64,000 nucleotides of DNA from CAVRXZ01 sp963773035 (GTDB lineage Bacteria; Acidobacteriota; Vicinamibacteria; Vicinamibacterales; CAVVIG01), in NCBI GenBank assembly GCA_963773035.1, contig CAVYZX010000009.1:248001-312000 (forward strand). Direction: 5' to 3'. This document shows positions 56,195 through 64,000 of this stretch, piece by piece. The translations under genes were made by a program, and so were the position numbers. A model generated the notes under the pieces. It saw only the letters and a program-made list of their open reading frames with translations. It ran no database searches and was not told the DNA's origin. Each line of letters begins with the position of its first letter. Position 1 is the first letter of the stretch.

Positions 56195-57934
56195 ATGCTG
56201 AGCCGGCTACTTCCCGACCGCACGCGCAAGTACGTCGCGGAAGAACGTGAATGCCTCGCGTCGCTGCAGCGCGTGCTCGATCGCTTCGACACGCCCGAGG
56301 GCGACAAGTCCGCGCTCCAACGCTCCATCGCTCAGCTCGATAGTCTCTTTCTCCTCGTCGTCATCGGCGAATTCAACGCGGGCAAGAGCGCTTTCGTGAA
56401 CGCCCTCGTCGGCGCCCGCGTCCTCGAAGAAGGTGTCACGCCGACGACGACGAAGCTGCAAGTGCTGCACTATGGCGAAACATCCGGGCGAATGATCGAC
56501 GCCTCTGGCGCCGACGTCGTCAGCGCCCCCGTCGCGTTCCTGCAGGACATCAACATTGTCGATACCCCGGGCACCAATGCCATTTTCCGGGAGCACGAGC
56601 GGCTGACCAGCGAGTTCGTCCCGCAGTCGGACCTCGTGCTGTTCGTCACCTCAGCCGATCGGCCCTTCACTGAAAGCGAGCGGTCGTTTCTTCAGAACAT
56701 CAGGGACTGGGGTAAGAAGATCGTTGTCGTGATCAACAAGATTGATTTGCTGGAGCGGGCCGAAGAACGCGAGCAGGTGCGGCAGTTCGTGGCTGAGCAC
56801 GGACGCGCGCTGCTTGGCAGCGAGCCGGAGATCTTCGCTGTATCTGCACGGCGTGCACTGCGCGAGAAGCTGGGCGAGCAGGTGCCCGAACCGGTGCCGG
56901 GCGATCGCTTCGAGGATCTCGAGCGCTACATCAGCTCCACTCTGGATGAGAAGGAGCGTCAGCGGTTGAAGCTCCTCAACCCGCTCGGCATCGGCGCACG
57001 ACTTTCGCAGACCACGCGGGAAAGCCTTTCGGTGCGACTCGGCGTCCTGAAGCAGGATCTGCAGACCATCGAGGACATCGAGCGCCAGCTCGACATGTAT
57101 CGGACGGACCTGTCGCGCGAATTCGAGTTCCGTCTGTCGGAGATCGACAGTATCCTGCACCAGTTCGAAAACCGCGGCATTGCATTCTTCGACGACACTC
57201 TGCGCGTCGGTCGGATTCCGGACCTTCTGAACAAAGCCCGCATGCAGCGCGCCTTCGAGCGCCAGGTCGTGGGCGAGGTCCCGCAACAGATCGACAAGCA
57301 GGTGCACGACGTCATCGACTGGATGATGGCGAGCGAGCTGCGGCAGTGGCAGGCCGTCACCGAGCACGTCAATCGCCGCAGTCGCGAGCACGAAGGGCGT
57401 CTGGTGGGTGCGGAGGCCAGTGGCTTTCAGTACGACCGTCACAAGCTGATCAATACCGTCGGCCGTGCCGCAAACAAGGCGGTCGAGAGCTACGACAAGG
57501 AGCGGGAAGCGGCGCAGATGGCCGATGGCGTTCGCACCGCCGTGGCCGGGGCAGCACTTGCGCAGGCCGGTGCGATTGGGCTGGGCGCGATTGTCACGGC
57601 GCTGGCGACGACCACTGCCGCCGACGTGACGGGCATCTTCGCCGCCGGAGCGATTGCGGTGCTGGGCCTGTTCGTCATCCCGTCGAAGCGGGCTCATGCC
57701 AAGGCACAGCTGCGCGAACGTATCGAGCGCATGCGGACGGAGTTGATGACGAATCTGCGTGCCCAATTCCTGCGCGAGGTGGAACGCAGCGTGCGTGGGG
57801 TGATGGACGCGGTCGCGCCGTATACGCGCTTCGTGCGCGCTGAGAACGACAAGCTGACGAATCTCGACTGGGAGCTCGAGTCCATCAGTCGCGAGCTCGC
57901 TCGGATTCGCACCGAGATCGATACGGCCGCGTGA
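56195..57934 (+). CDS. Bacterial dynamin-like GTPase
   Basis: A 579-residue protein. GTPase motifs are G1 GEFNAGKSAFVNALVG near residue 58, G2 region TPTTTKLQVL, G3 DTPGTNAIFREHE near 125 and G4 NKIDLLE near 180. A long helical stalk follows (QDLQTIEDIERQLDMYR and others), with two adjacent hydrophobic helices near 450-490 (AVAGAALAQAGAIGLGAIVT, IFAAGAIAVLGLFVIP) serving as a membrane paddle, then a C-terminal helix bundle. It should tubulate or repair membranes. It stands alone, without the usual paired second dynamin. ATG 56195 begins the alignment-like start; there is no strong ribosome site. Confidence 0.85.
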   Translation: MLSRLLPDRTRKYVAEERECLASLQRVLDRFDTPEGDKSALQRSIAQLDSLFLLVVIGEFNAGKSAFVNALVGARVLEEGVTPTTTKLQVLHYGETSGRMIDASGADVVSAPVAFLQDINIVDTPGTNAIFREHERLTSEFVPQSDLVLFVTSADRPFTESERSFLQNIRDWGKKIVVVINKIDLLERAEEREQVRQFVAEHGRALLGSEPEIFAVSARRALREKLGEQVPEPVPGDRFEDLERYISSTLDEKERQRLKLLNPLGIGARLSQTTRESLSVRLGVLKQDLQTIEDIERQLDMYRTDLSREFEFRLSEIDSILHQFENRGIAFFDDTLRVGRIPDLLNKARMQRAFERQVVGEVPQQIDKQVHDVIDWMMASELRQWQAVTEHVNRRSREHEGRLVGAEASGFQYDRHKLINTVGRAANKAVESYDKEREAAQMADGVRTAVAGAALAQAGAIGLGAIVTALATTTAADVTGIFAAGAIAVLGLFVIPSKRAHAKAQLRERIERMRTELMTNLRAQFLREVERSVRGVMDAVAPYTRFVRAENDKLTNLDWELESISRELARIRTEIDTAA

Positions 57935-57947
57935 TTGGGCCATTCAG

Positions 57948-58202
57948 ATGATCGGTGTGCGGAGATTGATCGCGTCGCTGTCATGCGCGCTCGTTCTGTG
58001 CGGTCCTTCGGTCCGCACCCAGGAGGCAGGCCAGCGTCGTTTCGTTGAACGTGTCGACGTGCCCCGCCTGATTGTCGAGGCTCGCGTGTCGACGATCGCG
58101 GGAACCCCGTCCTCGGCCTGACCGCGGGTCGGCATGCTCATCGTCTTCTGTTCCAACGGACCTGCGTCTTCGCGCATCAGCGGAACCTGCCGGGCGCTTG
58201 AC
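57948..58202 (+). pseudogene. Remnant of a VWFA-related secreted protein
   Basis: The frame from ATG 57948 has a signal peptide and then RRFVERVDVPRLIVEARV, the usual opening of acidobacterial VWFA-related proteins. It then stops, but the next frame reads DDRGNPVLGLTAG, the expected continuation. After that a short MLIVF piece and no VWFA domain follow. At least one indel and a large deletion have occurred. It lies directly before the PadR promoter. Confidence 0.55.
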
Positions 58203-58226
58203 GCGTAATACTGTGTGGTATACAGT
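58198..58226 (+). promoter_or_regulatory. Promoter with overlapping inverted repeat for the PadR-HAAS unit
   Basis: TTGACG at 58198-58203 and TACAGT at 58221-58226 are spaced by 17 bases, a good sigma-70 pair. The inverted repeat ACTGT (58210-58214) / ACAGT (58222-58226) covers the spacer and -10 box, where a repressor would block polymerase. Confidence 0.6.
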
Positions 58227-58232
58227 GAGCGG

Positions 58233-58245
58233 CACATAGTATGTG
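58233..58245. promoter_or_regulatory. Second palindromic operator, CACAT-AGT-ATGTG
   Basis: Perfect five-base arms CACAT (58233-58237) and ATGTG (58241-58245) with a three-base spacer, seven bases downstream of the -10 box and 18 bases before the PadR start codon at 58264. The arrangement suits autoregulation by the PadR protein. Confidence 0.55.
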
Positions 58246-58263
58246 GCACCTGGGGTAGCGCCG

Positions 58264-58608
58264 ATGGACACCGACCTGTTTGAAACGCTCCGCCTCGAGC
58301 TGCGCCGCGGCTGTCTTGTCGTCGCCGTGCTGGCCCAGCTGCGCGCCGAACACTACGGCTACACGTTGCGCAAGGCCCTGGCCGTGCGGGGCCTCGACAT
58401 CGACGAAGGCACGCTCTATCCGCTGCTGCGGCGCCTGGAAAGTCAGGGTCTGCTCGTCAGCGAGTGGCGCGAGGAAGACAAACGCAACAAGCGGTTCTAC
58501 AAGCTGTCGGTGGAGGGCAGGCGCGTGCTCAAGGAGCTGCTGGGCGAATGGGAAGGTCTCAACGACGCGCTGCACACGATTCTCGGCCGCGCGAAGTGGA
58601 TTGCGTAG
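58264..58608 (+). CDS. PadR-family transcriptional regulator (HAAS-linked)
   Basis: A 114-residue winged-helix regulator: ETLRLELRRGCLVVAVLAQL, YGYTLRKAL, DIDEGTLYPLLRRLESQGLL and RFYKLSVEGRRVLKEL. I chose ATG 58264, since the GTG at 58243 lies inside the operator palindrome. The HAAS membrane protein follows after a 14-base gap with AAGGAG. Such pairs are common, the PadR repressing its own operon. Confidence 0.88.
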   Translation: MDTDLFETLRLELRRGCLVVAVLAQLRAEHYGYTLRKALAVRGLDIDEGTLYPLLRRLESQGLLVSEWREEDKRNKRFYKLSVEGRRVLKELLGEWEGLNDALHTILGRAKWIA

Positions 58609-58622
58609 CAAGGAGCCGGATC

Positions 58623-59576
58623 ATGAACATCGTCGATCGCTATCTGCTGGCCGTCAGAGCGTTCCTGCCGCGGGCGACGCAGGAGGACATCATCAAAGAG
58701 CTCTCCGAAGACATTCGTTCGCGCATCGAGGATCGCGAGGAAGCGGTGGGACGCCCGCTGACGGCGGCGGAACAGGAAAGCCTGGTCAAGGAGTTGGGCC
58801 ATCCGGCGCTGCTCGCGGGCCGCTATGGGCCGCGCCGCCGCCTGATTGGCCCGGAATTGTTCCCGTTCTACTGGCTCGTGCTGAAGCTGGCGCTCGGCGT
58901 CGGCGTGGCCGTGCACCTGGCCATCGCGATCGCGATGTTCTCAGGCGGCCATCCCGGTCAGGCGCTCCGGCAGGCCACCGTCGTTCTGCCGCTCGTCGCG
59001 TTCGTGCAATTTGGCGTGATCACGATTGTGTTTGCGGCGCTCGATTTCTATGGTGTGCTGTCGCGTTTCAATATCGGATGGAACCCGCGGGCCCTGCCTG
59101 CGGCGCCTCGACGGAGGCAGCCGCTCGTCCACCTGGTGCTTTCGATGCTGGTGGCCGCCTGGTGGCTGATCGCGTTGCGCCAGCCGGCCATGATCTTCGG
59201 CCCCCACGCGTCTGTGGTCCGGCTTGCACCGATCTGGCAGTCGCTGTATCTGCCGATTCTGCTGTTGACCCTGTCCGATGTGGCGCTGCGCATCGTCGAT
59301 CTGGTGCGCCCGCAGTGGACGCGTGCCCGCTCGCTCGCGCGCGTGGCGATCAGCGGCCTTGCGCTTGCGATTCTTTATGTGCTGATGCGGGCAGGTGAGT
59401 GGGTCGTGATCGTCGATGCCGCCAACGCATCGTCGGCCATGAGAGGTGTAGTGGAGGTCTTCAACCAGGCGTTCCCATGGGGGTTCGGATTCGTCGCGAT
59501 CGGCTTTGTCGTCACGATGCTCGTCCAGTTGTGGACATTCAGGGCTGGCCGGCACGACGTCACTCAGACGACATAG
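58623..59576 (+). CDS. HAAS-domain integral membrane protein
   Basis: A 317-residue protein with an N-terminal HAAS signalling domain (YLLAVRAFLPRATQEDIIKE, GRPLTAAEQESLVKELGHPA, RYGPRRRLIGPELFPFYW) of about 75 residues and six transmembrane helices. It is coupled to the PadR gene upstream. In other bacteria this arrangement controls a PadR-regulated envelope function; the ligand is unknown. It has no enzymatic motif. Confidence 0.83.
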   Translation: MNIVDRYLLAVRAFLPRATQEDIIKELSEDIRSRIEDREEAVGRPLTAAEQESLVKELGHPALLAGRYGPRRRLIGPELFPFYWLVLKLALGVGVAVHLAIAIAMFSGGHPGQALRQATVVLPLVAFVQFGVITIVFAALDFYGVLSRFNIGWNPRALPAAPRRRQPLVHLVLSMLVAAWWLIALRQPAMIFGPHASVVRLAPIWQSLYLPILLLTLSDVALRIVDLVRPQWTRARSLARVAISGLALAILYVLMRAGEWVVIVDAANASSAMRGVVEVFNQAFPWGFGFVAIGFVVTMLVQLWTFRAGRHDVTQTT

Positions 59577-59584
59577 TACGCGCC

Positions 59585-59665
59585 GTGATCAGGCCGATTG
59601 CGCTGCTGGCGCTCACGATTGCGGTGCTCACGGCGGGCTGTCCGAGACAGCGAGGCGCCATCTGA
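59585..59665 (+). CDS. Short lipoprotein-like ORF, 26 residues
   Basis: From GTG 59585 a frame gives VIRPIALLALTIAVLTAGCP and RQRGAI, a lipobox signal (LTAGC) with almost no mature part. It lies eight bases behind the HAAS gene. It may be a real small lipoprotein or the surviving start of a deleted gene. Confidence 0.35.
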   Translation: MIRPIALLALTIAVLTAGCPRQRGAI

Positions 59666-60062
59666 TAAGGGATCTTCCGTCAACCTGGCATCGGGATCCG
59701 CTTAATGCGGCCGTCCTCCTCCCCGCTGACGATTCTGCCACGTCGGACTGACGCGAGCGAGGCAAGCCCAGCAGTAGTTCGGCGTCGCCGTCCTTCGAGA
59801 GATATGCAAACGGTTCCTCCCCTCTCCCCACGCGCCGGTAGTCGTTGAACTCGCCGCGCGAAGCGTGGAAAAGATCGATGGAGCCGGCAAAAAATTGCTA
59901 TTGTGAACCGCCAGTCGCATACGTAATCTCTGCCTCGATGTGGCTGACTTCGCCAAGCTGTGATCATCGCTCATTCCGCGTGCGCAAGCGATTGGTTGGC
60001 CACGGGGACCGACATCCGTATCGGCAGCGATTTGCGGCGTCCAACTAAAGGAGAAAGAGACA
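59666..60062. other. Intergenic region with a minus-strand coding-like fragment
   Basis: Minus-strand reading from about 59880 to 59750 gives AGSIDLFHASRGEFNDY, GEEPFAYLSKDGDAELLLG and LPRSRQSDVAES, protein-like but without start or stop in place. It is probably a gene remnant of unknown family. The remainder is without a clear signal; AAAGGAGAAAGAG at 60049-60061 is the ribosome site of the next gene. Confidence 0.35.
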
Positions 60063-60617
60063 ATGAGACCACGACTCGTAATCGTCATCGGCGTCGCCAT
60101 AATGGCTATGGCGGCGGGACTTCAAGCGCAGACCACAACGACGCCCTCGGGCGCGGCTCAGGTCAAAACCGAACAGATGACTGGGGAAGTAATGTTGGTC
60201 GAGGGCAACCTGCTACTCGCCAAGATGCAGCCGAGCGGCGAGTACCGCGTTTTCAACGTCCAGCCCGGGCGGCAATTCATGATCGACGGACAGGCCAAGC
60301 TCATCGGCGACCTCAAGCCAGGAACGGTCCTCAGCGCGACGGTCACCACGACAACACAGCCGGTTACGGTCCGCACCACGACCGTCACCAACGGTACGGT
60401 GTGGTACGTCTCGGGCAACTACGTGATCCTGACGCTCGCGAACGGCGAGAACCGCGATTACAAAGTCCCCGAGTCGTTCAGGTTCACGGTGGAGGGCAAG
60501 CCCGCATCTGTTAGTGACCTGAGGAAGGGAATGAAGGTCTCGGCGACGCGGATCGTCGAAGAGCCGCGCACTGAGATGTCGACGCAGGCCGCGGTGACGG
60601 GCAAGGCCCCCAAGTAG
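60063..60617 (+). CDS. Secreted hypothetical protein with two beta-domain segments
   Basis: A 184-residue exported protein with a signal peptide (VIVIGVAIMAMAAGLQA). Two similar segments, MLVEGNLLLAKMQPSGEYRV with DGQAKLIGDLKPGTVLSATV and GNYVILTLANGENRDYKV with VEGKPASVSDLRKGMKVSAT, resemble a duplicated small beta domain. A Thr-rich linker (TVTTTTQPVTVRTTTVT) joins them. I recognise no named family; similar repeats in Acidobacteriota are annotated as hypothetical. Confidence 0.72.
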   Translation: MRPRLVIVIGVAIMAMAAGLQAQTTTTPSGAAQVKTEQMTGEVMLVEGNLLLAKMQPSGEYRVFNVQPGRQFMIDGQAKLIGDLKPGTVLSATVTTTTQPVTVRTTTVTNGTVWYVSGNYVILTLANGENRDYKVPESFRFTVEGKPASVSDLRKGMKVSATRIVEEPRTEMSTQAAVTGKAPK

Positions 60618-60727
60618 GGAAGCGGCGGGCAAGTCCCCTTCGCTGAGACGTGCGAGATCCGGGGCGTCCCGCGAGTAGACGCGCAGTCAGATTCCTGAGG
60701 TCAACAGCACTGCATCGCGGGAACTGG

Positions 60728-60788
60728 GTTCAAGGTTCAGGCTTCAGCGTTCAAGGTTCGGTTCTGGGTGCAGGGTTCAGGGTTCGGC
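60728..60788. repeat. Heptameric tandem repeat, GTTCAGG type
   Basis: Units GTTCAAG, GTTCAGG, CTTCAGC, GTTCAAG, GTTCGGT and later GCAGGGT, TCAGGGT keep a seven-base period. It lies in the space between the convergent secreted gene and the Tat protein gene. Confidence 0.75.
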
Positions 60789-60883
60789 AGCGCGAGCGTT
60801 GAACCCTGCACTCGGGCCTCGTGCCGGGCGCGCATCAGGCGCTACGCGACGCTACCTTCGAGGTGGCTGGCTCTGACATAACC

Positions 60884-61338
60884 CTATCCGACCGACGCGA
60901 ACGTGTACCCTCGTTCCTGGCCTCGACTCACCGCCACGATTCCTGCCGGCACCATATGGGAGTTCGCGACCAAGTTGCCGACGACCTCGTTGTACACGGC
61001 ATCGGCGTTTCCGCCGCTGGCTTGCGCCAGGCCAGCCGCAAAAAGCCGAGTGGCGAGCTGGCACACCGCCAGATGCACCCCTCGCTTGAACACGGTCGCG
61101 AAATGCCGCACCACGATGACGATGGCCGAGTCTGAGTCCTTCAGGCCGTAACCGGTCTGGCTAGCTGTCAGAAAGTTATTCGCATACAGTAGGGCACTGC
61201 CGAACGCGTCGGCTGTGGTGGTGTCGAGGAGTAGCCGATGTTGGCCCCGCCACCAACCAGAGCGGCGCCGAAGACCGCGGTTGTCCCAGCGCCAATCCGC
61301 GAGAGAAACGAACGACGGGCTAGCGGCAACCAGCTCAT
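60884..61338 (-). pseudogene. Tat-signal secreted protein, collapsed by internal deletions
   Basis: ATG 61338 (GAGGA six bases upstream) begins a twin-arginine signal (LARRSFLSRIGAGTTAVFGA). The frame shifts near 61230, after which the sequence reads TTADAFGSALLYANNFLTAS, GYGLKDSDSAIVIVVRHFAT and then KRGVHLAVCQLATRLFAAG, ending in GNADAVYNEVV and VPAGIVAVSRGQERGY. In relatives I recall, segments lie between the signal and TTAD, and between RHFAT and KRGVH; both are missing here. It is divergent from the beta-lactamase-like gene. Not functional as written. Confidence 0.55.
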
Positions 61339-61380
61339 ACTATTCCTCGCTTTCATGACATGTCGTGTCGGACTAATAGA

Positions 61381-62658
61381 ATGGCTACTCCCATGAATCG
61401 CGCGCGTATCCCCTTGTTGCGCACGGCCCTCGCCGTCGTGGCCGTGGCGGTGCTCGTCGCCTCAGTGGGGGCCAGGCCCCCAGCCCTTTCCACGGCCGGA
61501 GCCGCGGCTCTTACCCAGCGTTTGGACGCGGCAACCCGGCGTGGCGAGGTGCCGGCGGTGGTCGTGCTGGTGACCAATGCCGACGACGTCATGTTCGAGC
61601 ATGCGGCTGGAAGGCGCGACGTCTCCAACAACGCCCCGCTGTCGGAGAACGCAATCTTCAGGATCGCGTCGATGGGCAAGCCGGTGACCTCGGCAGCAAT
61701 CATGATGCTCATGGAGTCCGGACGTCTCGGGCTTGACGATCCGGCGAATCGATATCTGCCGTCGATTGATGCCTTGAAGGTTGTGACCCAGGTCAACCCG
61801 GATGGGTCGCTCGAATTGCGGCCGCCGCGCCGTGCCATCACGATCCGCGACTTGCTGACGCACACGTCCGGAATCGGGTACAGCTTCTCGGATCCAATCC
61901 TGTTCAAGCTCCAGCAGAGCGGCAAAGGCGAACAAGACCTTCCTCTGCTCCATGATCCCGGCGAGAAGTGGACGTACGGCGCGAGCACAAAGTATCTCGG
62001 CGACATAGTCGAGCGGGTGTCGGGGCAACCTCTCGATACGTTCCTGCGGACGCGCCTGCTCGAACCGTTGGAGATGGCCGATACCTCGTTCGAGCTTGCC
62101 GCGGACGCTCGCGCCCGTCTGGTTACGGTGCATCAGCGCGTGAACGGCGTGCTGATGGAGCGGCCGAACCCGGACGTTGCGCGAAACCCCGTCCGCGGGG
62201 ACGGCGGCCAGTTCTCGACCGCCCGTGATTACGGCAAGTTCCTGCGCCTGTTCTTGAATGGCGGCCGCGCCGGGCCCACGCGGCTTCTTGCGGAGTCGTC
62301 AATCCGCGACATGACGCGGAACCAGATCGGTCCATTGGTCGTCCGTAGGCAGCCGGCCGCGAACGCCGCCGTCAGCAAGCCGTTTCCTCTCGGCGGAGCG
62401 AACGATTACTGGGGCTTTGGCGACACCTGGGGCCTGGGGTTCCAACTTTCCGCGCCCACGACGTTGCTTCATCGACGCGCACCGGGCAGCTACAGCTGGG
62501 CAGGCATCAACAACACCCATTTCTGGGTCGATCCACAGCGACAGATTGCGGTCGTCGTGTTGATGCAGGTGCTCCCGTTCTATGACGATGCCTGCATCCA
62601 GCTGCTGACGGATGTGGAAGAGCTTGTCAATCAGTACGTAAGCGCGCCTTCACAGTAA
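61381..62658 (+). CDS. Serine hydrolase, class C beta-lactamase/D-aminopeptidase-like
   Basis: A 425-residue exported protein. A signal segment (LRTALAVVAVAVLVASVGA) precedes the penicillin-binding fold: SMGKP in FRIASMGKPVTSAAI near residue 103 (SxxK), TIRDLLTHTSGIGYS, YGASTKYLGDIVERVSGQPL (YxN-like), GGQFSTARDYGKFLRLFLNG and HFWVDPQRQIAVVVLMQ. It is an esterase, peptidase or beta-lactamase-like enzyme; the family does not tell which. ATG 61381 is used; an ATG at 61393 is possible. Confidence 0.85.
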   Translation: MATPMNRARIPLLRTALAVVAVAVLVASVGARPPALSTAGAAALTQRLDAATRRGEVPAVVVLVTNADDVMFEHAAGRRDVSNNAPLSENAIFRIASMGKPVTSAAIMMLMESGRLGLDDPANRYLPSIDALKVVTQVNPDGSLELRPPRRAITIRDLLTHTSGIGYSFSDPILFKLQQSGKGEQDLPLLHDPGEKWTYGASTKYLGDIVERVSGQPLDTFLRTRLLEPLEMADTSFELAADARARLVTVHQRVNGVLMERPNPDVARNPVRGDGGQFSTARDYGKFLRLFLNGGRAGPTRLLAESSIRDMTRNQIGPLVVRRQPAANAAVSKPFPLGGANDYWGFGDTWGLGFQLSAPTTLLHRRAPGSYSWAGINNTHFWVDPQRQIAVVVLMQVLPFYDDACIQLLTDVEELVNQYVSAPSQ

Positions 62659-62701
62659 TCGAAGAGGGAGGCAACGTCAGGCTTCGGCCGTATCGTGGTG
62701 A

Positions 62702-64000
62702 ATGATGGCGGTGCAGCCAGGTTCGCGCGTCGGCGGATACGAGATCACGGCGCTCCTTGGGCGCGGAGGGATGGGCGAGGTGTATCGTGCCCGCGACACG
62801 AAGCTCGGGCGCGATGTGGCCATCAAGATCCTGCCCGACGTGTGGATGACCGATCCGGACCGGCGAGCCCGCCTGGACCGAGAGGCTCGAGTGCTCGCTT
62901 CGCTCAATCACCCGCACATCGGCGCGATCTACGGCACCGAGGAGAGCAGCGATTTCTCAGCGTTGGTGCTCGAGTTGGTCGAGGGCGAGACGCTTGCCGA
63001 GCGGCTGTCGCGCCTTGAGCCACCCCGTTCAAGCGCGCCGAGGTCAGGCCCCGGGTCGGCTCCAGGTCAGAAGGCCGGGTTACCGCTGAAGGAGGCCCTC
63101 GAGATCGCGCGCCAGATTGCTGACGCGCTGGACACCGCTCATGAAAGGGGCGTGATCCATCGCGATTTGAAGCCCGCGAACATCAAGATCAATCCGTCAG
63201 GCGTCGTCAAGGTCCTGGACTTCGGGCTGGCCACCTATCAGCCCGGTGCCACCGCTTTTGGAGACGCTGCGCCCGAATCGGCGAGCGATGCAGCGCACGC
63301 GCTCACGATGGCAGGCGGTACGCTCCCCGGCACGATTCTCGGCACGGCCGGGTACATGAGCCCCGAGCAGGCGCGAGGCAGGTCTGTCGATAAACGGACG
63401 GACATCTGGGCGTTCGGGTGCGTGCTCTACGAGATGCTTTCGGGACGCCCGCCATTCGGCGGCGAAACCACTTCCGACGCGATCGCCGGCATCTTGGAGC
63501 GCGAACCCGAGTGGATCACGCTGCCAAGCAGCCTTCCGGCCGGCGTGCGAGGACTGCTTGAACGCTGCCTCGCGAAGGATCCGAAGCAACGCCTGCGTGA
63601 CGTCGGCGAAGCGCGATTCGAGATAGAAAAGGCGCTCGCCTTGCCCAGTGCGCCGCCGGTGATGACCCATGTGCCGGCGGCCGGACGAACGACCGCACGA
63701 TGGGTCGCCGTCGTCGCGGGGACGGCCGTTCTCTCGGGCACCGCCGTCTGGATGCTCACACCCCGATCCTCGCCGGCTCAGTCCGCGCTCTGGTCGGTGT
63801 CGCGTCTCGCGGTCTCCCCGCCCGCGGGCGTTCCTCTGGCCGTCGATACCTCGCGGGTCGCCGTGTCGCCCGATGGCCGCAGCGTCGCCTACGTCGCGGG
63901 TCGTGGCCGCCGTCAGCAGATTTACCTTCGAGATCTCGATCAATTCGACAGCATCCCGATCCCGGGCACCGAAGGCGCAAGCAACCCGTTCTTTTCGCCT
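62702..64000 (+). CDS. Ser/Thr protein kinase with propeller sensor, truncated by the window edge
   Basis: The 433 visible residues begin with a complete Hanks kinase: LLGRGGMGEVYRARD, VAIKIL, HRDLKPANIKI, DFGLAT, GTAGYMSPEQARG and RTDIWAFGCVLYEML. A linker and transmembrane helix (WVAVVAGTAVLSGTAVWML) follow, and a PD40-type propeller begins with VAVSPDGRSVAYVAGRGRRQ. It is a paralogue of the kinase at 8467-11090, and its frame is intact. The C-terminus is outside the window. Confidence 0.88.
   Translation, partial: MMAVQPGSRVGGYEITALLGRGGMGEVYRARDTKLGRDVAIKILPDVWMTDPDRRARLDREARVLASLNHPHIGAIYGTEESSDFSALVLELVEGETLAERLSRLEPPRSSAPRSGPGSAPGQKAGLPLKEALEIARQIADALDTAHERGVIHRDLKPANIKINPSGVVKVLDFGLATYQPGATAFGDAAPESASDAAHALTMAGGTLPGTILGTAGYMSPEQARGRSVDKRTDIWAFGCVLYEMLSGRPPFGGETTSDAIAGILEREPEWITLPSSLPAGVRGLLERCLAKDPKQRLRDVGEARFEIEKALALPSAPPVMTHVPAAGRTTARWVAVVAGTAVLSGTAVWMLTPRSSPAQSALWSVSRLAVSPPAGVPLAVDTSRVAVSPDGRSVAYVAGRGRRQQIYLRDLDQFDSIPIPGTEGASNPFFSP

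Noticed and set aside
1..64000. Mobile element, prophage or genomic island
   Set aside because: No transposase, integrase, phage structural gene, tRNA end or flanking direct repeat was seen; base composition looks even.
1..64000. rRNA, tRNA or riboswitch
   Set aside because: No conserved stem or consensus for these was found when reading the intergenic spaces; small structured RNAs cannot be excluded without a covariance search.

Overview
The window looks like a chromosomal segment of an Acidobacteriota member, most like the Vicinamibacterales. I infer this from the gene content, not from any marker gene: ADOP-type ABC permeases next to PadR regulators, Ser/Thr kinases with beta-propeller tails, DUF6152 and DUF4159 proteins, PQQ enzymes, tannase-like esterases, three copies of a secreted 'PD-x-x-G-x-W' family, and many short intergenic repeats. 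The DNA is GC-rich. I see no rRNA, tRNA, CRISPR array, integrase or transposase. No ribosomal or replication genes are present, so this is ordinary accessory and metabolic chromosome.

Layout. 0-13.5 kb: a truncated MBL-like gene, a PQQ dehydrogenase, a PadR regulator translationally coupled to two tandem ADOP permeases, a DUF6152 protein, a kinase-propeller gene broken by seven indels, and two secreted 'PD-x-x-G-x-W' proteins. 13.5-23 kb: a two-domain CMD-like protein with a cytochrome c, then a secreted subtilase with a tryptophan hexapeptide tail in apparent operon with an EAL protein, followed by a large Reg_prop/GGDEF receptor. 23-32 kb: amidase, DUF4159, tannase/feruloyl esterase, metallophosphoesterase, a large membrane protein and an MBL hydrolase. 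32.6-38.5 kb: an overlapping RraA-adaptor-RND-TolC operon. 38.7-46.9 kb: an LVIVD protein, a third 'PD-x-x-G-x-W' protein, a tiny Cys-rich protein, a cytochrome c with two paralogous four-helix membrane proteins, a TonB-like protein, and a deacetylase overlapping an AmpG-like MFS transporter. 47-53.6 kb: a lysine-aminotransferase-like enzyme probably fused to a GNAT-like domain, a PQQ sugar dehydrogenase, a sulfite-oxidase-like enzyme and FtsH. 54-64 kb: a collapsed ADOP permease, a dynamin-like GTPase, a VWFA-related remnant, a PadR/HAAS pair with a visible promoter and operators, a secreted hypothetical protein, a collapsed Tat protein, a class-C beta-lactamase-like hydrolase and the start of a second kinase.

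Two overall signals stand out. First, at least eighteen genes or gene parts are interrupted by single-base indels. Most are one extra base, usually in a short homopolymer, and removing it restores a stop-free conserved frame; this looks like residual sequencing error. Second, four genes carry larger internal deletions (adaptor, one ADOP permease, Tat protein, VWFA remnant). These could be real decay or assembly collapse. Intergenic gaps hold several families of dispersed repeats, including roughly heptameric tandem repeats and long palindromes.

Functionally the region centres on secretion and envelope biology (propeller sensors, c-di-GMP turnover, efflux, peptidoglycan handling) and on periplasmic oxidation (PQQ enzymes, cytochromes c, molybdoenzyme) with secreted hydrolases.
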